A stretch of 25,254 nt of DNA from JAZOTK01 sp045534775 (GCA_045534775.1 JAZSKI010000053.1:1-25254), one strand, 5' to 3'. Shown: positions 13,930 to 22,202, numbered from the stretch's first letter. Numbers and translations are program-made. Notes: generated by a model not told the origin, from the letters alone.

Positions 13930-15972
13930 ATGGACGTTTTAAATCAACCTATCACAGCACTCAAAGGAATAGGTCCGACACGAGCGAAGATGCTGAAAAA
14001 ATATAATATAACTTCAGTTGAAGATATGCTGAGTTTTTTTCCCCGTACAATGGAGGACAGGAGTAATGTCTCGAAAATTGCAAGTCTTGTTGCAGGTGAG
14101 GAGGCTTGCATAGAGGCTACTTTAATTACTGATGTTCAGGTGAGAAAGGTGAGAGCGAATTTAACGCTTTCCTCGGTTATAGTTTCCGACAGTAGCGGGT
14201 CTATGATGATAACGTGGTTTAATAACAAATATGTTAAAGATACTATGTATAAAGGAAAAACCTTCAGGTTTTTCGGAAAAACAGCAAGAAACGGCGGCAG
14301 GCTCACTATGACGTCGCCTACATACGAAAATCCCGAAAACAGTGTTCATACAGGTAGTGTGGTACCAATATATCCTCTGACGGGCAATATAACAGAACGC
14401 ATTATGAGAAATATGATGCTGGAATGTGTAACGGCGGCTGTAGGAAACATAAACGAATATATACCCGAAAAAATAAGAACGGAAAACAGTCTTTGCGAGA
14501 TAAATTTTGCCCTCAGAGCCATTCATTTTCCGAAAGACGGAAAAGAATACGCCATAGCTCGTCGCAGGCTTGTTTTTGAAGAGCTTTTGCTTCTGCAGAT
14601 GGGAATACTTTTAACCAGGAAAAATATCGAAGAAAGCAGAGGAGAAATTCTTGAAGTAAAAAACAGCTTTGTGGAATTTGCGGGCAAGCTTAAATTTGAA
14701 CTGACAAAGGCACAAAAAAGAGTAATGAACGAAATAGCGGTGGATTTGTCATCAGGAAAACAGATGAACAGACTTGTGCAGGGTGACGTAGGGTCGGGTA
14801 AAACTGTGGTTGCCTTCGGAGCAATGTACTGTGCATATAAAGGCGGATTTCAGTCGGCGTTGATGGCACCTACAGAAGTGCTGGCGGCTCAGCACTATAA
14901 GGCGGCAACGGAAATTTTCCCTGAAAAGGACGTGGTTTTGCTTACGGGCAGTATTACGGGAAAACGTAAAAAAGAAGCTTTGGAAAAGATAGCATCGGAA
15001 GAGGCAAAAATTATAATCGGTACCCACGCCGTAATTGAAGCCAATGTGGAATTTAAAAACCTTGCCCTGGTAATCACAGACGAACAGCATCGCTTCGGTG
15101 TCAGACAAAGGGCAGCACTTGCCGATAAAGGGAAGGCGCATATTTTGATTATGTCCGCAACACCTATTCCGAGAACCCTTGCTATGATTTTATACGGCGA
15201 TTTGGATATTTCGGCTGTAGATGAGCTGCCTCCGGGCAGGCAGAAGGTTGATACCTTTGCCGTAGATGAAAAAATGAGACCGAGAATTGAAAAATTCATA
15301 ATAAACAACATAAAAGAGGGTCGGCAGATTTATATAATATGTCCTTTGGTTGAGGAATCGGAAAAGCTGGATATAACAGCGGCAACGGAGCTTAAAGAAC
15401 GGCTTTCAAAAACCGTACTTAAGGACTATACCGTCAGTCTCCTTCACGGCAGGATGAAGCCCTCTGAAAAAAATGAAATAATGACGGATTTTGCAGAAGG
15501 GAAAACAGATGTGCTTGTGTCTACCACCGTTATAGAAGTAGGCGTTAACGTACCGAATGCAACTGTTATGATAGTTGAAAATGCCGAAAGATTCGGGCTG
15601 TCACAGCTTCATCAGATACGTGGCAGAGTGGGAAGAGGCAAGGATAAATCCTACTGCATACTTTTCTCTGAAAATCCGGAACAAAATGAACGGCTTAAGG
15701 TTATGTGCGAAACAAATGACGGCTTTGAAATTGCAAGACGCGATTTGCTTCTTCGCGGACCGGGAGACTTTTTAGGCACACGCCAACACGGTTTGCCTAT
15801 GATGAAAATAGCAAATCTCTTCACGGATATGGAGATTTTCAAAGAAGCAAGATGCGCGGCGGAGAAAATCTATAACGAGGATAAAAATTTAGAGAAAATA
15901 TGCCATATACATCTTAAGAATAAAATAAACAGAATGTTTACTGCGGATGTCGGTATTAACATAGTAGGATAG
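13930..15972 (+). CDS. recG: ATP-dependent DNA helicase RecG
   Basis: This 680-residue protein is the branched-DNA translocase that reverses stalled forks and processes recombination intermediates. It has the N-terminal wedge/OB domain (LKGIGPTRAKML at 11-22), Walker A GDVGSGKT (285-292), APTEVLAAQH (313-322), DEQHRFG (384-390), SATPIPRT (409-416), and the C-terminal helicase motif plus TRG region LSQLHQIRGRVGRG. Length is normal. It has a GAGGAAG site in the ten-base gap after gpr. No good terminator follows; only an A/T-only inverted repeat lies near 15980-16000. Confidence 0.97.
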   Translation: MDVLNQPITALKGIGPTRAKMLKKYNITSVEDMLSFFPRTMEDRSNVSKIASLVAGEEACIEATLITDVQVRKVRANLTLSSVIVSDSSGSMMITWFNNKYVKDTMYKGKTFRFFGKTARNGGRLTMTSPTYENPENSVHTGSVVPIYPLTGNITERIMRNMMLECVTAAVGNINEYIPEKIRTENSLCEINFALRAIHFPKDGKEYAIARRRLVFEELLLLQMGILLTRKNIEESRGEILEVKNSFVEFAGKLKFELTKAQKRVMNEIAVDLSSGKQMNRLVQGDVGSGKTVVAFGAMYCAYKGGFQSALMAPTEVLAAQHYKAATEIFPEKDVVLLTGSITGKRKKEALEKIASEEAKIIIGTHAVIEANVEFKNLALVITDEQHRFGVRQRAALADKGKAHILIMSATPIPRTLAMILYGDLDISAVDELPPGRQKVDTFAVDEKMRPRIEKFIINNIKEGRQIYIICPLVEESEKLDITAATELKERLSKTVLKDYTVSLLHGRMKPSEKNEIMTDFAEGKTDVLVSTTVIEVGVNVPNATVMIVENAERFGLSQLHQIRGRVGRGKDKSYCILFSENPEQNERLKVMCETNDGFEIARRDLLLRGPGDFLGTRQHGLPMMKIANLFTDMEIFKEARCAAEKIYNEDKNLEKICHIHLKNKINRMFTADVGINIVG

Positions 15973-16010
15973 AAATATAAAAATTTTCCCAAAAATTTTT
16001 CAAAAAAGAC

Positions 16011-16039
16011 TTGCTATTTTCTTTTAAGTATGATACAAT
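16011..16039 (+). promoter_or_regulatory. Sigma-A promoter of the P-loop gene
   Basis: TTGCTA (16011-16016) and TACAAT (16034-16039) are separated by 17 bases, with a strong AAGGAGG site about 20 bases further on. Confidence 0.75.
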
Positions 16040-16072
16040 ATATGTAATAAAATATACAAGGAGGCAATTAGT

Positions 16073-16486
16073 ATGTTAAAATTCATAATTGGCAAAAAAG
16101 GAACAGGCAAAACAAACAAGCTTATCGAAATGGTTAATGAAGCTGTGAAGGTTGATAAAGGACATATCGTATTCATTAATAACGACAGCAAGCGTCATAT
16201 TTTTGATATAGATTATAAAATCAGACTTATTGATACACAGGATTACGACATGGCAAGCTATCAGACACTGTATGGTATGCTTTGCGGGGTGCTTTCTCAG
16301 GATTATGATATTTCAAACATATTCATTGACAGTATAACAAAGGTAGTAACGGGTGAAAGCCTTGAGATGGCTGAAAAAGCTGTTAATGACATTGAAGCAC
16401 TTTGTGAAAAAGCTAATGTGAATCTGGTTGTGACAGCAAGTGTGGCTGTCGAAGATGCTCCGGAATTTATTAAGAAATACTTATAA
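16073..16486 (+). CDS. Small P-loop ATP-binding protein of unknown function
   Basis: This 137-residue protein begins with strand MLKFIIG and Walker A GKKGTGKT (7-14). A hydrophobic strand ending in Asp (NIFIDSITK, about 81-89) could be Walker B, and a further strand LVVTASV lies near 118-124. It looks like a minimal RecA/AAA-like core with no partner domain, membrane segment or metal motif. It has its own promoter, an AAGGAGG site and a hairpin after the stop, so it seems to be a monocistronic unit. No specific function is recognised. Confidence 0.8.
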   Translation: MLKFIIGKKGTGKTNKLIEMVNEAVKVDKGHIVFINNDSKRHIFDIDYKIRLIDTQDYDMASYQTLYGMLCGVLSQDYDISNIFIDSITKVVTGESLEMAEKAVNDIEALCEKANVNLVVTASVAVEDAPEFIKKYL

Positions 16487-16491
16487 AAATT

Positions 16492-16525
16492 CGGTGATAT
16501 GTCCGAAGGGCATATCACCGGTTTT
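16492..16525 (+). terminator. Terminator or attenuator before thrC
   Basis: A long stem (16492-16501 with 16511-16520, extendable by two or three pairs toward a GAA loop) is followed by G and only four T. The short T tract suggests partial read-through into thrC, for which no separate promoter was found. Confidence 0.65.
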
Positions 16526-16545
16526 CAGTTGAATGGAGGAAGGTT

Positions 16546-18033
16546 ATGAAATACCAAAGTACAAGAAACAGCGGCGTTGAGGTAAATTCTGCTTATGCGA
16601 TTGTAAAAGGAATTGCAGAAGATGGGGGATTGTTTATACCCAAAGAAAAGCCGCAGCTTTCAATAGAGGATATAAAAAAATTAAGCACCCTCGGTTATAA
16701 GGACAGGGCTTGCGGAATTTTGAGTTTGTTTTTAACAGACTACAGTGCGGAAGAAATTGAAAATTGTGTAGATAAGGCGTATAGCAAGGCTAAATTTGAA
16801 ACAGATGCCATAGCACCACTTTACAGATTGAACGATAGCACTTATGTCCTTGAGCTTTGGCATGGTCCGACCTGTGCCTTTAAGGATATGGCGTTGCAGA
16901 TTCTGCCGCACCTTCTTACAACCGCGATGAAGAAAAACGGCGTTGATAAAGAGGTAGTAATCCTTGTTGCGACCTCGGGAGATACAGGTAAGGCGGCAAT
17001 GGAAGGTTTTGCGGATGTTGAAGGAACAAGAATTATGGTATTCTTCCCGGAAGAAGGCGTCAGCAAAATCCAAAAGCTCCAGATGCTTACACAAAAAGGT
17101 GAAAATGTAAACGTAACAGGCGTGTTCGGAAACTTTGACGATGCTCAAAACGGCGTTAAAAAGATTTTCGGTGACAGCGATTTTGAAAAAGCAGTGAATG
17201 AAGGCGGATTTCAGCTTTCATCGGCGAACTCCATTAACTGGGGAAGACTTGTACCGCAGATTATATATTATGTTTCCGCTTACTGTGATTTGGTAAAGGC
17301 GGGTGATATTGAAGCAGGCGATAAGGTTAACGTCTGCGTTCCTACCGGTAACTTCGGTAATATTCTTGCGGCTTGGTATGCAAAAACTATGGGACTTCCC
17401 GTAGGCAGGCTCATTTGTGCATCTAACGAAAATAATGTACTGACGGATTTTATAAATACGGGTATATATGACAAAAACCGCGATTTTAAGACAACGATTT
17501 CTCCTTCGATGGATATACTTATTTCCAGTAACCTTGAAAGGCTTTTGGCTGATTTATCTGATGAAGCCTTTGTAAAGGACTGTATGAAAAAGCTTGCTGA
17601 AACAGGCAGGTACGAGGTTACGGAAGAAATGAAAAGGGTGATTTCGGAAAACTTTGTAGGCGGCTATTGTGACGATATCAGAACAAAAGAGACCATTAAA
17701 GAAGTTTGGGAAAAATATGAATATCTTATTGATACACATACGGCAGTAGCTTGTGCGGTATATAAAGATTATGCGGAAAGAAGCGGCGATGATACTAAGA
17801 CAATAATTGCTTCAACGGCAAATCCCTTTAAATTTAACAGCAGCGTTCTTTCGGCAATTTCCGATGCAGAGGGTATGACAGAATTTGAAATGCTTGATAA
17901 CTTATCGGCAATTACCGGCAACAGAATACCGCTGTCACTTGACGAGCTTCGCGTAAAAGAACCCCGTTTTGACAAAAAATGCAACAAAGAAGATATGCCG
18001 TCCGCCGTAAAGGAATTTTTAGGTATAAAATAA
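16546..18033 (+). CDS. thrC: Threonine synthase
   Basis: This 495-residue protein is a PLP-dependent enzyme converting O-phosphohomoserine to threonine. It starts with the family hallmark MKYQSTRN, carries the PLP lysine in GPTCAFKDMALQ (Lys113), SGDTGKAA (144-151), and a glycine-rich phosphate-binding loop in PTGNFGN. Length fits the longer enterobacterial/clostridial class. A GGAGGAAGG site precedes the ATG. The stop overlaps the next gene as TAATG. Confidence 0.96.
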   Translation: MKYQSTRNSGVEVNSAYAIVKGIAEDGGLFIPKEKPQLSIEDIKKLSTLGYKDRACGILSLFLTDYSAEEIENCVDKAYSKAKFETDAIAPLYRLNDSTYVLELWHGPTCAFKDMALQILPHLLTTAMKKNGVDKEVVILVATSGDTGKAAMEGFADVEGTRIMVFFPEEGVSKIQKLQMLTQKGENVNVTGVFGNFDDAQNGVKKIFGDSDFEKAVNEGGFQLSSANSINWGRLVPQIIYYVSAYCDLVKAGDIEAGDKVNVCVPTGNFGNILAAWYAKTMGLPVGRLICASNENNVLTDFINTGIYDKNRDFKTTISPSMDILISSNLERLLADLSDEAFVKDCMKKLAETGRYEVTEEMKRVISENFVGGYCDDIRTKETIKEVWEKYEYLIDTHTAVACAVYKDYAERSGDDTKTIIASTANPFKFNSSVLSAISDAEGMTEFEMLDNLSAITGNRIPLSLDELRVKEPRFDKKCNKEDMPSAVKEFLGIK

Positions 18034-18728
18034 TGGGACTTTATGCAATGGCTGATTTTCATCTGGCAATAGGCGTTGCGGATAAACCTATGGATGTTTT
18101 CGGCAAAGTCTGGCAGAATTATATGACCAAAATCGAAGAAAATTGTCGAAAAGTGCTGACTGATAACGATGTATTGCTGATACCGGGTGATGTGTCGTGG
18201 GGGACCTATACTTCACAGGCGGAGAATGATTTGAAATTTATAAACAGCCTGCCCGGGAAAAAAGTAATAAGCAGAGGCAATCACGATTATTGGTGGACAA
18301 GTGCCAAAAAGTTAGATGAGCTTAAAGAAAAACTACAGCTTGATACCTTGATTTTTTTGCATAACAGCTTTTATCAGTATGAAAATACGGCGATTTGTGC
18401 CAACAGAGGCTGGAACTATTCCTTATCGGAGGAAAATGTCAAAATTTATAAACGAGAGCTTTTAAGAATGGAGCTTTCCCTTCAAATGGCAGAAAAAGCG
18501 GGATTTTCGGAGAAAATTGCAGTAACCCACTATCCGCCCGTAACCCCTGACGGCAATGTAGATGAAAACTATTTGGCTTTTTTTGAAAAATACGGTGTGA
18601 CCCTTTGTCTCTACGGGCATTTACACAATGTCAGAAAAGAAAATGTTTTTGAAGGTATGGCAAAAAATGTGGAATTTCGGCTGGTATCAGCGGATTACCT
18701 TGAATTTATGCCATTCAGAATAAAGTAA
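18033..18728 (+). CDS. Metallophosphoesterase
   Basis: This 231-residue protein has the calcineurin-like metal centre: DFH (Asp8, His10), PGDVSWG (Asp53), RGNHDYWW (Asn83, His84), THYPPV and GHLH near the C-terminus. It looks like a complete two-metal phosphoesterase; the substrate is unknown. The frame is open back into thrC (17979), but family members begin M-LYA-(S/A)D-H, so the ATG at 18033 that overlaps the thrC stop (TAATG) is chosen and implies translational coupling. It is probably co-transcribed with pgsA. Confidence 0.88.
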   Translation: MGLYAMADFHLAIGVADKPMDVFGKVWQNYMTKIEENCRKVLTDNDVLLIPGDVSWGTYTSQAENDLKFINSLPGKKVISRGNHDYWWTSAKKLDELKEKLQLDTLIFLHNSFYQYENTAICANRGWNYSLSEENVKIYKRELLRMELSLQMAEKAGFSEKIAVTHYPPVTPDGNVDENYLAFFEKYGVTLCLYGHLHNVRKENVFEGMAKNVEFRLVSADYLEFMPFRIK

Positions 18729-18753
18729 TTTTAACAACGAGATGGAGATTTTT

Positions 18754-19302
18754 ATGAAATATCTACCAAACATTTTGACTGTAATACGTCTGTTTATGGT
18801 ACCGCTGTTCATATTTATGTTTTTCAAAAACACAATGGCGGCAGTAATAATTTTCGTAGCGGCTTGTGTTACGGATATTTTAGACGGTTACATAGCCAGA
18901 CACTATAATGCAATATCGAAATTTGGTATGCTTGCAGACCCTGCGGCTGATAAGCTTATGCAGTTCAGTGCGTTGGTATGCCTGTATATTGCGGATGTTT
19001 TACCCATCTGGGCGGTGATAGCGGTATTTGTGAAAGAATTTGCTATGATGATAGGAGCATTCACATTACTTGCTAAAAAGATTATAATTCCATCCAATAA
19101 AACAGGGAAAACAGGTACGGTGATTATTGCAACAGCCATAGTATATTGCATAGCAGTACCTGAAGCGTTGCCGCTTCTTAAAACAATATTACCCTATATA
19201 ATAGCGGGAATATCCTTCATAACCTTAGGCGTATACGGTTATATGTTTGCGGCAGGAATTAAAGAACAAAAAAGAAGAGACGAATGGAAAGTCAAAACAT
19301 AA
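18754..19302 (+). CDS. pgsA: CDP-alcohol phosphatidyltransferase, probably phosphatidylglycerophosphate synthase
   Basis: This 182-residue integral membrane enzyme shows the full CDP-alcohol phosphatidyltransferase signature: Asp41, Asp44-Gly45, Ala48-Arg49, Gly58, Asp62 and Asp66 with the correct spacing. It also has about five hydrophobic segments. The N-terminal MKYLPNILTVIRL is typical of PgsA, which makes phosphatidylglycerol phosphate from CDP-diacylglycerol and glycerol 3-phosphate. An ATG at 18742 is possible, but GGAG lies six bases before 18754. A cardiolipin-synthase-like relative cannot be excluded by eye. Confidence 0.88.
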   Translation: MKYLPNILTVIRLFMVPLFIFMFFKNTMAAVIIFVAACVTDILDGYIARHYNAISKFGMLADPAADKLMQFSALVCLYIADVLPIWAVIAVFVKEFAMMIGAFTLLAKKIIIPSNKTGKTGTVIIATAIVYCIAVPEALPLLKTILPYIIAGISFITLGVYGYMFAAGIKEQKRRDEWKVKT

Positions 19303-19309
19303 ATGAAAG

Positions 19310-19341
19310 GCTGCCTCACGAAAGTGTGAGACAGCTTTTTT
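19310..19341 (+). terminator. Intrinsic terminator of the thrC-pgsA operon
   Basis: A 10-bp stem with one mismatch (19310-19319 with 19326-19335) is followed by six T. Its right arm is almost the same as the pfkA terminator at 5527-5537. The stop codon of the convergent AEC gene sits in the T run. Confidence 0.85.
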
Positions 19342-20260
19342 ATATGCTTGTCATAAACAGAGTAAGAAGCGGCAGAGTTATCAGAGAAAGAATGGTGGAA
19401 ATGAAGGCACTCTGTGCCACCAGGAAGGAATCACCGCCGATATTTTCGGCGAGAATTGTACCGTTAACAGCTACGGGCATACCCATTATAAGCACCATAA
19501 CACCCATATCATTTCCACGCATACCGCAAAGATACAAAATTCCAAACAAAACAAGGGGTGCAGACGTAGTGCGCCGGAAAGATACCAGATAAATCATAGG
19601 ATTTTTAAACATATCCGCAAATTTTCTCTCACCCAGCACAATACCCGAAATCAACATCGACAGGGGAGTTACACAGCTGTAACTGCCGTAAATCCATTTG
19701 CCGATTGGACCCGTTGGAGTTATATTGAAAAACACTAAAATCAAGCCGATAATGATTCCATAGGTAACAGGCTGGAAAATAATTTTCAAATTAATCTTTT
19801 TATCCGCCCGGAAAATATAATCACCCAAAATATTTACGGTCAGGTAATAGGGAATAGTATACATTACAAGAAACATAAACTGTTGCTCACCGTAAACAGC
19901 TTCTATAATGGGAATCCCCATAAACCCGAAATTGGAAAAAACCAAAGAAAACACAATAACATCCTGTAGTTTTTCGTTTTTGGTGATATACCGAGCCAAA
20001 AACCGCATAATAAAATAGGAAACAAAAATCACAACAAATGCTGTAATAAGCACGTGATAAGAGGATTTTATACTGTCAACAGTTACATTTGAGGTAATAA
20101 TATGTACCATCATAACAGGCATAAAATATTTCATAAGAATAGCGGAAAGCATCTTCCCGGACCCTTCCCCTGCTATGTTTTTCTTCCTTAATATATAACC
20201 GCTTCCCATAAACAAGAATAACATAAATGTACCTGATAAAGCTGCAACAAATGGACTCAT
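19340..20260 (-). CDS. AEC-family (auxin efflux carrier-like) permease
   Basis: This 306-residue protein is almost entirely hydrophobic, with about ten membrane segments in two halves. It has typical AEC features: G-x-x-L-R-K near residues 22-27, FSNFGFMGIPI near 109-119, and ITPTGPIG between halves. Family members export or import small carboxylates (malate, malonate) or amino acids; the substrate is not evident. It has its own promoter at 20304-20332 and an AAGGAG site. Convergent with pgsA, divergent from azlC. Confidence 0.88.
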   Translation of the reverse strand: MSPFVAALSGTFMLFLFMGSGYILRKKNIAGEGSGKMLSAILMKYFMPVMMVHIITSNVTVDSIKSSYHVLITAFVVIFVSYFIMRFLARYITKNEKLQDVIVFSLVFSNFGFMGIPIIEAVYGEQQFMFLVMYTIPYYLTVNILGDYIFRADKKINLKIIFQPVTYGIIIGLILVFFNITPTGPIGKWIYGSYSCVTPLSMLISGIVLGERKFADMFKNPMIYLVSFRRTTSAPLVLFGILYLCGMRGNDMGVMVLIMGMPVAVNGTILAENIGGDSFLVAQSAFISTILSLITLPLLTLFMTSI

Positions 20261-20303
20261 ACGACTAAACTCCTTATTTTATATAAAAAAGCTTCTTGTA
20301 TAC

Positions 20304-20332
20304 ATTTTATCATAGTTTTTGAAAAAAAGCAA
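20304..20332 (-). promoter_or_regulatory. Promoter of the AEC permease gene
   Basis: On the minus strand, TTGCTT (20332-20327) and TAAAAT (20309-20304) are separated by 17 bases. Confidence 0.7.
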
Positions 20333-20340
20333 TACATAAG

Positions 20341-20369
20341 TTGACAAAAATAAAATAATTTGATAAAAT
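20341..20369 (+). promoter_or_regulatory. Promoter of azlCD
   Basis: A perfect TTGACA (20341-20346) and TAAAAT (20364-20369) are separated by 17 bases. The two divergent -35 boxes are only eight bases apart. The predicted start is near 20376, about 107 bases before the azlC ATG. Confidence 0.8.
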
Positions 20370-20393
20370 ATATCTGTATAATCATAATTGGAA

Positions 20394-20483
20394 CGGAGGT
20401 ACATACGTTGAAAAACGGAGGTGCACGAATCGGCAGATAGTGTCGTGGTTGAGAAAATGATGTCGTGGGCCAAAAAAGACTGA
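20394..20483 (+). promoter_or_regulatory. azlC leader with two ribosome binding sites and short reading frames
   Basis: The motif ACGGAGGT occurs at 20393-20400 and 20415-20422 (22-base offset), far from the azlC ATG, which has no good site of its own. The first serves a possible TTG frame of ten codons (20408-20440). A second 20-codon frame from GTG 20421 contains three successive valine codons (20442-20450) and ends as TGATG on the azlC start. This suggests translational coupling or attenuation, but neither frame is proven. Confidence 0.4.
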
Positions 20484-21187
20484 TGAAAAGATTTTTAAAA
20501 GGCTTAAAAGACGGAATACCTATAGCATTGGGATACCTTTCGGTATCCTTTGCTTTTGGTATGCTTGCAATTCAAAAAGGTATGCCCCTATGGTCACCTG
20601 TAGTAATTTCAATAACCAATTTTACGGGAACAGGACAGTTTGCAGGGATTGATTTAATTGAAAAAAGTGCCGCATTAATAGAAATCGCAACAGCACTTCT
20701 GATAATAAATATGAGATACCTGCTTATGTCTCTTTCTCTGTCGCAAAGATTGACGCCAAATATGTCAACCTTTTCGAGGATTTTAACTGCTTTTGGTATT
20801 ACTGACGAAATCTTTGCAGTAGCTATGCAACAAAGCTTTCTCTTATCCGGTAAGTATATGGCAGGTCTGATTTTAATATCCTATTCGGGATGGGTCGGCG
20901 GTACGGCATTGGGGGCTATGGCGAGCTACGCTATACCCGCATCGGTACGAACGGCACTTTGCATAGCTATTTATGCAATGTTTATAGCTATAATAGTACC
21001 ACCGGCGAAGAAATCCCGCCCGATTCTGGCGGTTGTTATTATTTCTCTGATTTTATCCTGCCTGCTTAGATTTTTATTTGAAACCCTGAGCGGCGGCTGG
21101 ATAATCATTATTTGCGGCATCGCAGCATCAATGGCAGGTGCTGTAATTTGCCCCATACCTGCAGAAGAAGGGGAGGAGAAACGGTGA
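20483..21187 (+). CDS. azlC: AzlC-family branched-chain amino-acid exporter, large subunit
   Basis: This 234-residue membrane protein begins MKRFLKGLKDGIPIALGYLSVSFAF in AzlC style, with conserved FTGTGQFAG near 49-57 and an NMRYLLMSLSLSQ motif. It has about six membrane segments. AzlC with AzlD exports branched-chain amino acids (and 4-azaleucine) in Bacillus. A GTG at 20465 is open but would add an atypical hydrophilic tail, so the ATG at 20483 is chosen. The end overlaps azlD. Confidence 0.9.
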   Translation: MKRFLKGLKDGIPIALGYLSVSFAFGMLAIQKGMPLWSPVVISITNFTGTGQFAGIDLIEKSAALIEIATALLIINMRYLLMSLSLSQRLTPNMSTFSRILTAFGITDEIFAVAMQQSFLLSGKYMAGLILISYSGWVGGTALGAMASYAIPASVRTALCIAIYAMFIAIIVPPAKKSRPILAVVIISLILSCLLRFLFETLSGGWIIIICGIAASMAGAVICPIPAEEGEEKR

Positions 21188-21498
21188 AATATTTAATATC
21201 GGCAATTTTGATTATGGCGGCAATGTCATATTTACCGCGAGTAATCCCTCTGGCAATATTCAGGAAGAAAATCACAAACAAATATATTCGCTCTTTTCTT
21301 ATGTATATGCCTTACGCCGTTTTAACGGCAATGATAATCCCGGAGGTTTTTACGTCTACGGGGAATTATATTTCCGCAATTTGCGGCTTTTTGGTTGCCT
21401 TTGTGCTGTCCTTCAGAGAAATGGGACTTTTAGGCGTAGCCCTTTCGGCAACTGCGGCAGTATTTGCGGCGGAACAAATAATCAGACTAATAACTTAA
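21184..21498 (+). CDS. azlD: AzlD-family exporter, small subunit
   Basis: This 104-residue protein has three or four membrane segments and the family pattern MAAMSYLPRVIPLAI then LMYMPYAVLTAMIIPE. It starts at a GTG that overlaps the azlC stop (GTGA), preceded by a GGGGAGGAG site, so it is coupled to azlC as usual. It works only as partner of AzlC. The last 17 bases overlap the 3' end of the convergent bofA-like gene. Confidence 0.9.
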   Translation: MKYLISAILIMAAMSYLPRVIPLAIFRKKITNKYIRSFLMYMPYAVLTAMIIPEVFTSTGNYISAICGFLVAFVLSFREMGLLGVALSATAAVFAAEQIIRLIT

Positions 21499-21709
21499 AT
21501 AAAAACAGCATTGCAAATCCGGGTATGCCGAGAATGCCGCAGATAAGACAGGTAACGGCGTTTATCCCGATTGCAATGCCTATTTTGTTTATAAGCACAA
21601 GTGCAACCATCCCAACCACACTCCCTGCAACAACCCGCCATATACGACCAAAATTAAAAAATAAAAATACTATTCCAACTAAAATTAATATAATCATTCC
21701 CAAACTCAT
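21482..21709 (-). CDS. bofA: BofA-like sporulation membrane protein
   Basis: This 75-residue protein has two hydrophobic segments and the BofA C-terminal signature GIAIGINAVTCLICGILGIP. BofA sits in the outer forespore membrane and inhibits the SpoIVFB protease that activates sigma-K. A longer frame exists (to 21757), but AGGTGA lies just before the ATG at 21709. A sigma-E-like sequence upstream (ATATT near 21748-21752 and CATATTGT at 21734-21727) is weak, with short spacing. In many Clostridia bofA is beside recR; here it stands alone, so a divergent membrane relative remains possible. Confidence 0.75.
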   Translation of the reverse strand: MSLGMIILILVGIVFLFFNFGRIWRVVAGSVVGMVALVLINKIGIAIGINAVTCLICGILGIPGFAMLFLFKLLV

Positions 21710-21760
21710 ATAATTCACCTCTGTATACAATATGTACAAACCGGCAAAATATACCAAAAA

Positions 21761-22020
21761 AGCTTTCTCCTATGAGGTGAAGGCGGGCGGCGAAGCCGCT
21801 CGGATGAGGTGAACTCCATTACACAAGCCATAAACAAATCGCAGGAGAACCCTCTGCCGAAAACCACCCACCTGATAAAAGCCCTCCCGACAAGCCTCGT
21901 CAGATTGCTAAACCCTCCTTGCCTAAAGAAGGGGCTTGTCACAGATGGTGGGAGGTTTTTTTCAAAAAAGCTCACGCCTCAGTTAAGCTTTGGAGTGGCG
22001 GTAATCCGCATTGCGAATCC
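21761..22020. repeat. Degenerate intergenic repeat element
   Basis: This gene-free stretch has several marks of a multi-copy intergenic element. ATGAGGTGAA occurs at 21772-21781 and 21804-21813 around a GC-rich hairpin (21787-21791 with 21795-21799). There are further inverted repeats at 21883-21955, and base composition is richer in GC than the flanks. Both strands have open frames of about 85-100 codons, but they have no ribosome binding site and read as low-complexity translations of the element. I recall closely similar intergenic sequence in gut Clostridia, but copy number cannot be seen here. Confidence 0.55.
21883..21962 (+). terminator. Terminator-like long hairpin within the repeat element
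   Basis: CCTCCC and GACAAGCC (21883-21896) pair with GGCTTGTC (21933-21940) and GGGAGG (21950-21955), with a nine-base bulge. Seven T follow (21956-21962). It could end read-through transcription from azlCD. Confidence 0.5.
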
Positions 22021-22054
22021 CGCATTTCCCCAAAAACTCCCTTTTCTTTTAAAA

Positions 22055-22100
22055 TTTTATAATTTTTGGCAAATTGAAATTATAAAAAACAAAGTTTTTT
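22055..22100. repeat. AT-only inverted repeats before the sipW promoter
   Basis: TTTTATAATTT (22055-22065) and AAATTATAAAA (22077-22087) form a perfect 11-bp inverted repeat with an 11-base spacer. AAAAAAC (22084-22090) and GTTTTTT (22094-22100) form a second overlapping one. Nothing else was recognised from 22021 to 22170. Confidence 0.5.
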
Positions 22101-22173
22101 GGTAATTATATATAAAAACACGTCTATAAATTAAGCGTATTTCCACAAAAGTGTGATTTTTGCCAAATTTATA

Positions 22174-22202
22174 TTGACAAAACGTTTCAAATATGTTATA
22201 AT
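22174..22202 (+). promoter_or_regulatory. Consensus sigma-A promoter of the sipW cluster
   Basis: TTGACA (22174-22179) and TATAAT (22197-22202) are both perfect and 17 bases apart. The 8-base palindrome AAACGTTT (22180-22187) sits directly after the -35 box. Confidence 0.92.

Noticed and set aside
15978..16002. Possible terminator after recG
   Set aside because: The inverted repeat is made only of A and T around CCC and is not followed by a T run, so it is too weak.
21715..21975. Minus-strand open frame of 86 codons in the intergenic repeat
   Set aside because: It lacks a ribosome binding site, is arginine- and phenylalanine-rich in the manner of translated repeat sequence, and has no recognisable family.
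21809..22105. Plus-strand open frame of 98 codons in the same stretch
   Set aside because: No ribosome binding site, crosses the terminator-like hairpin and the AT-rich repeats, and covers the same repeat element as the opposite frame.
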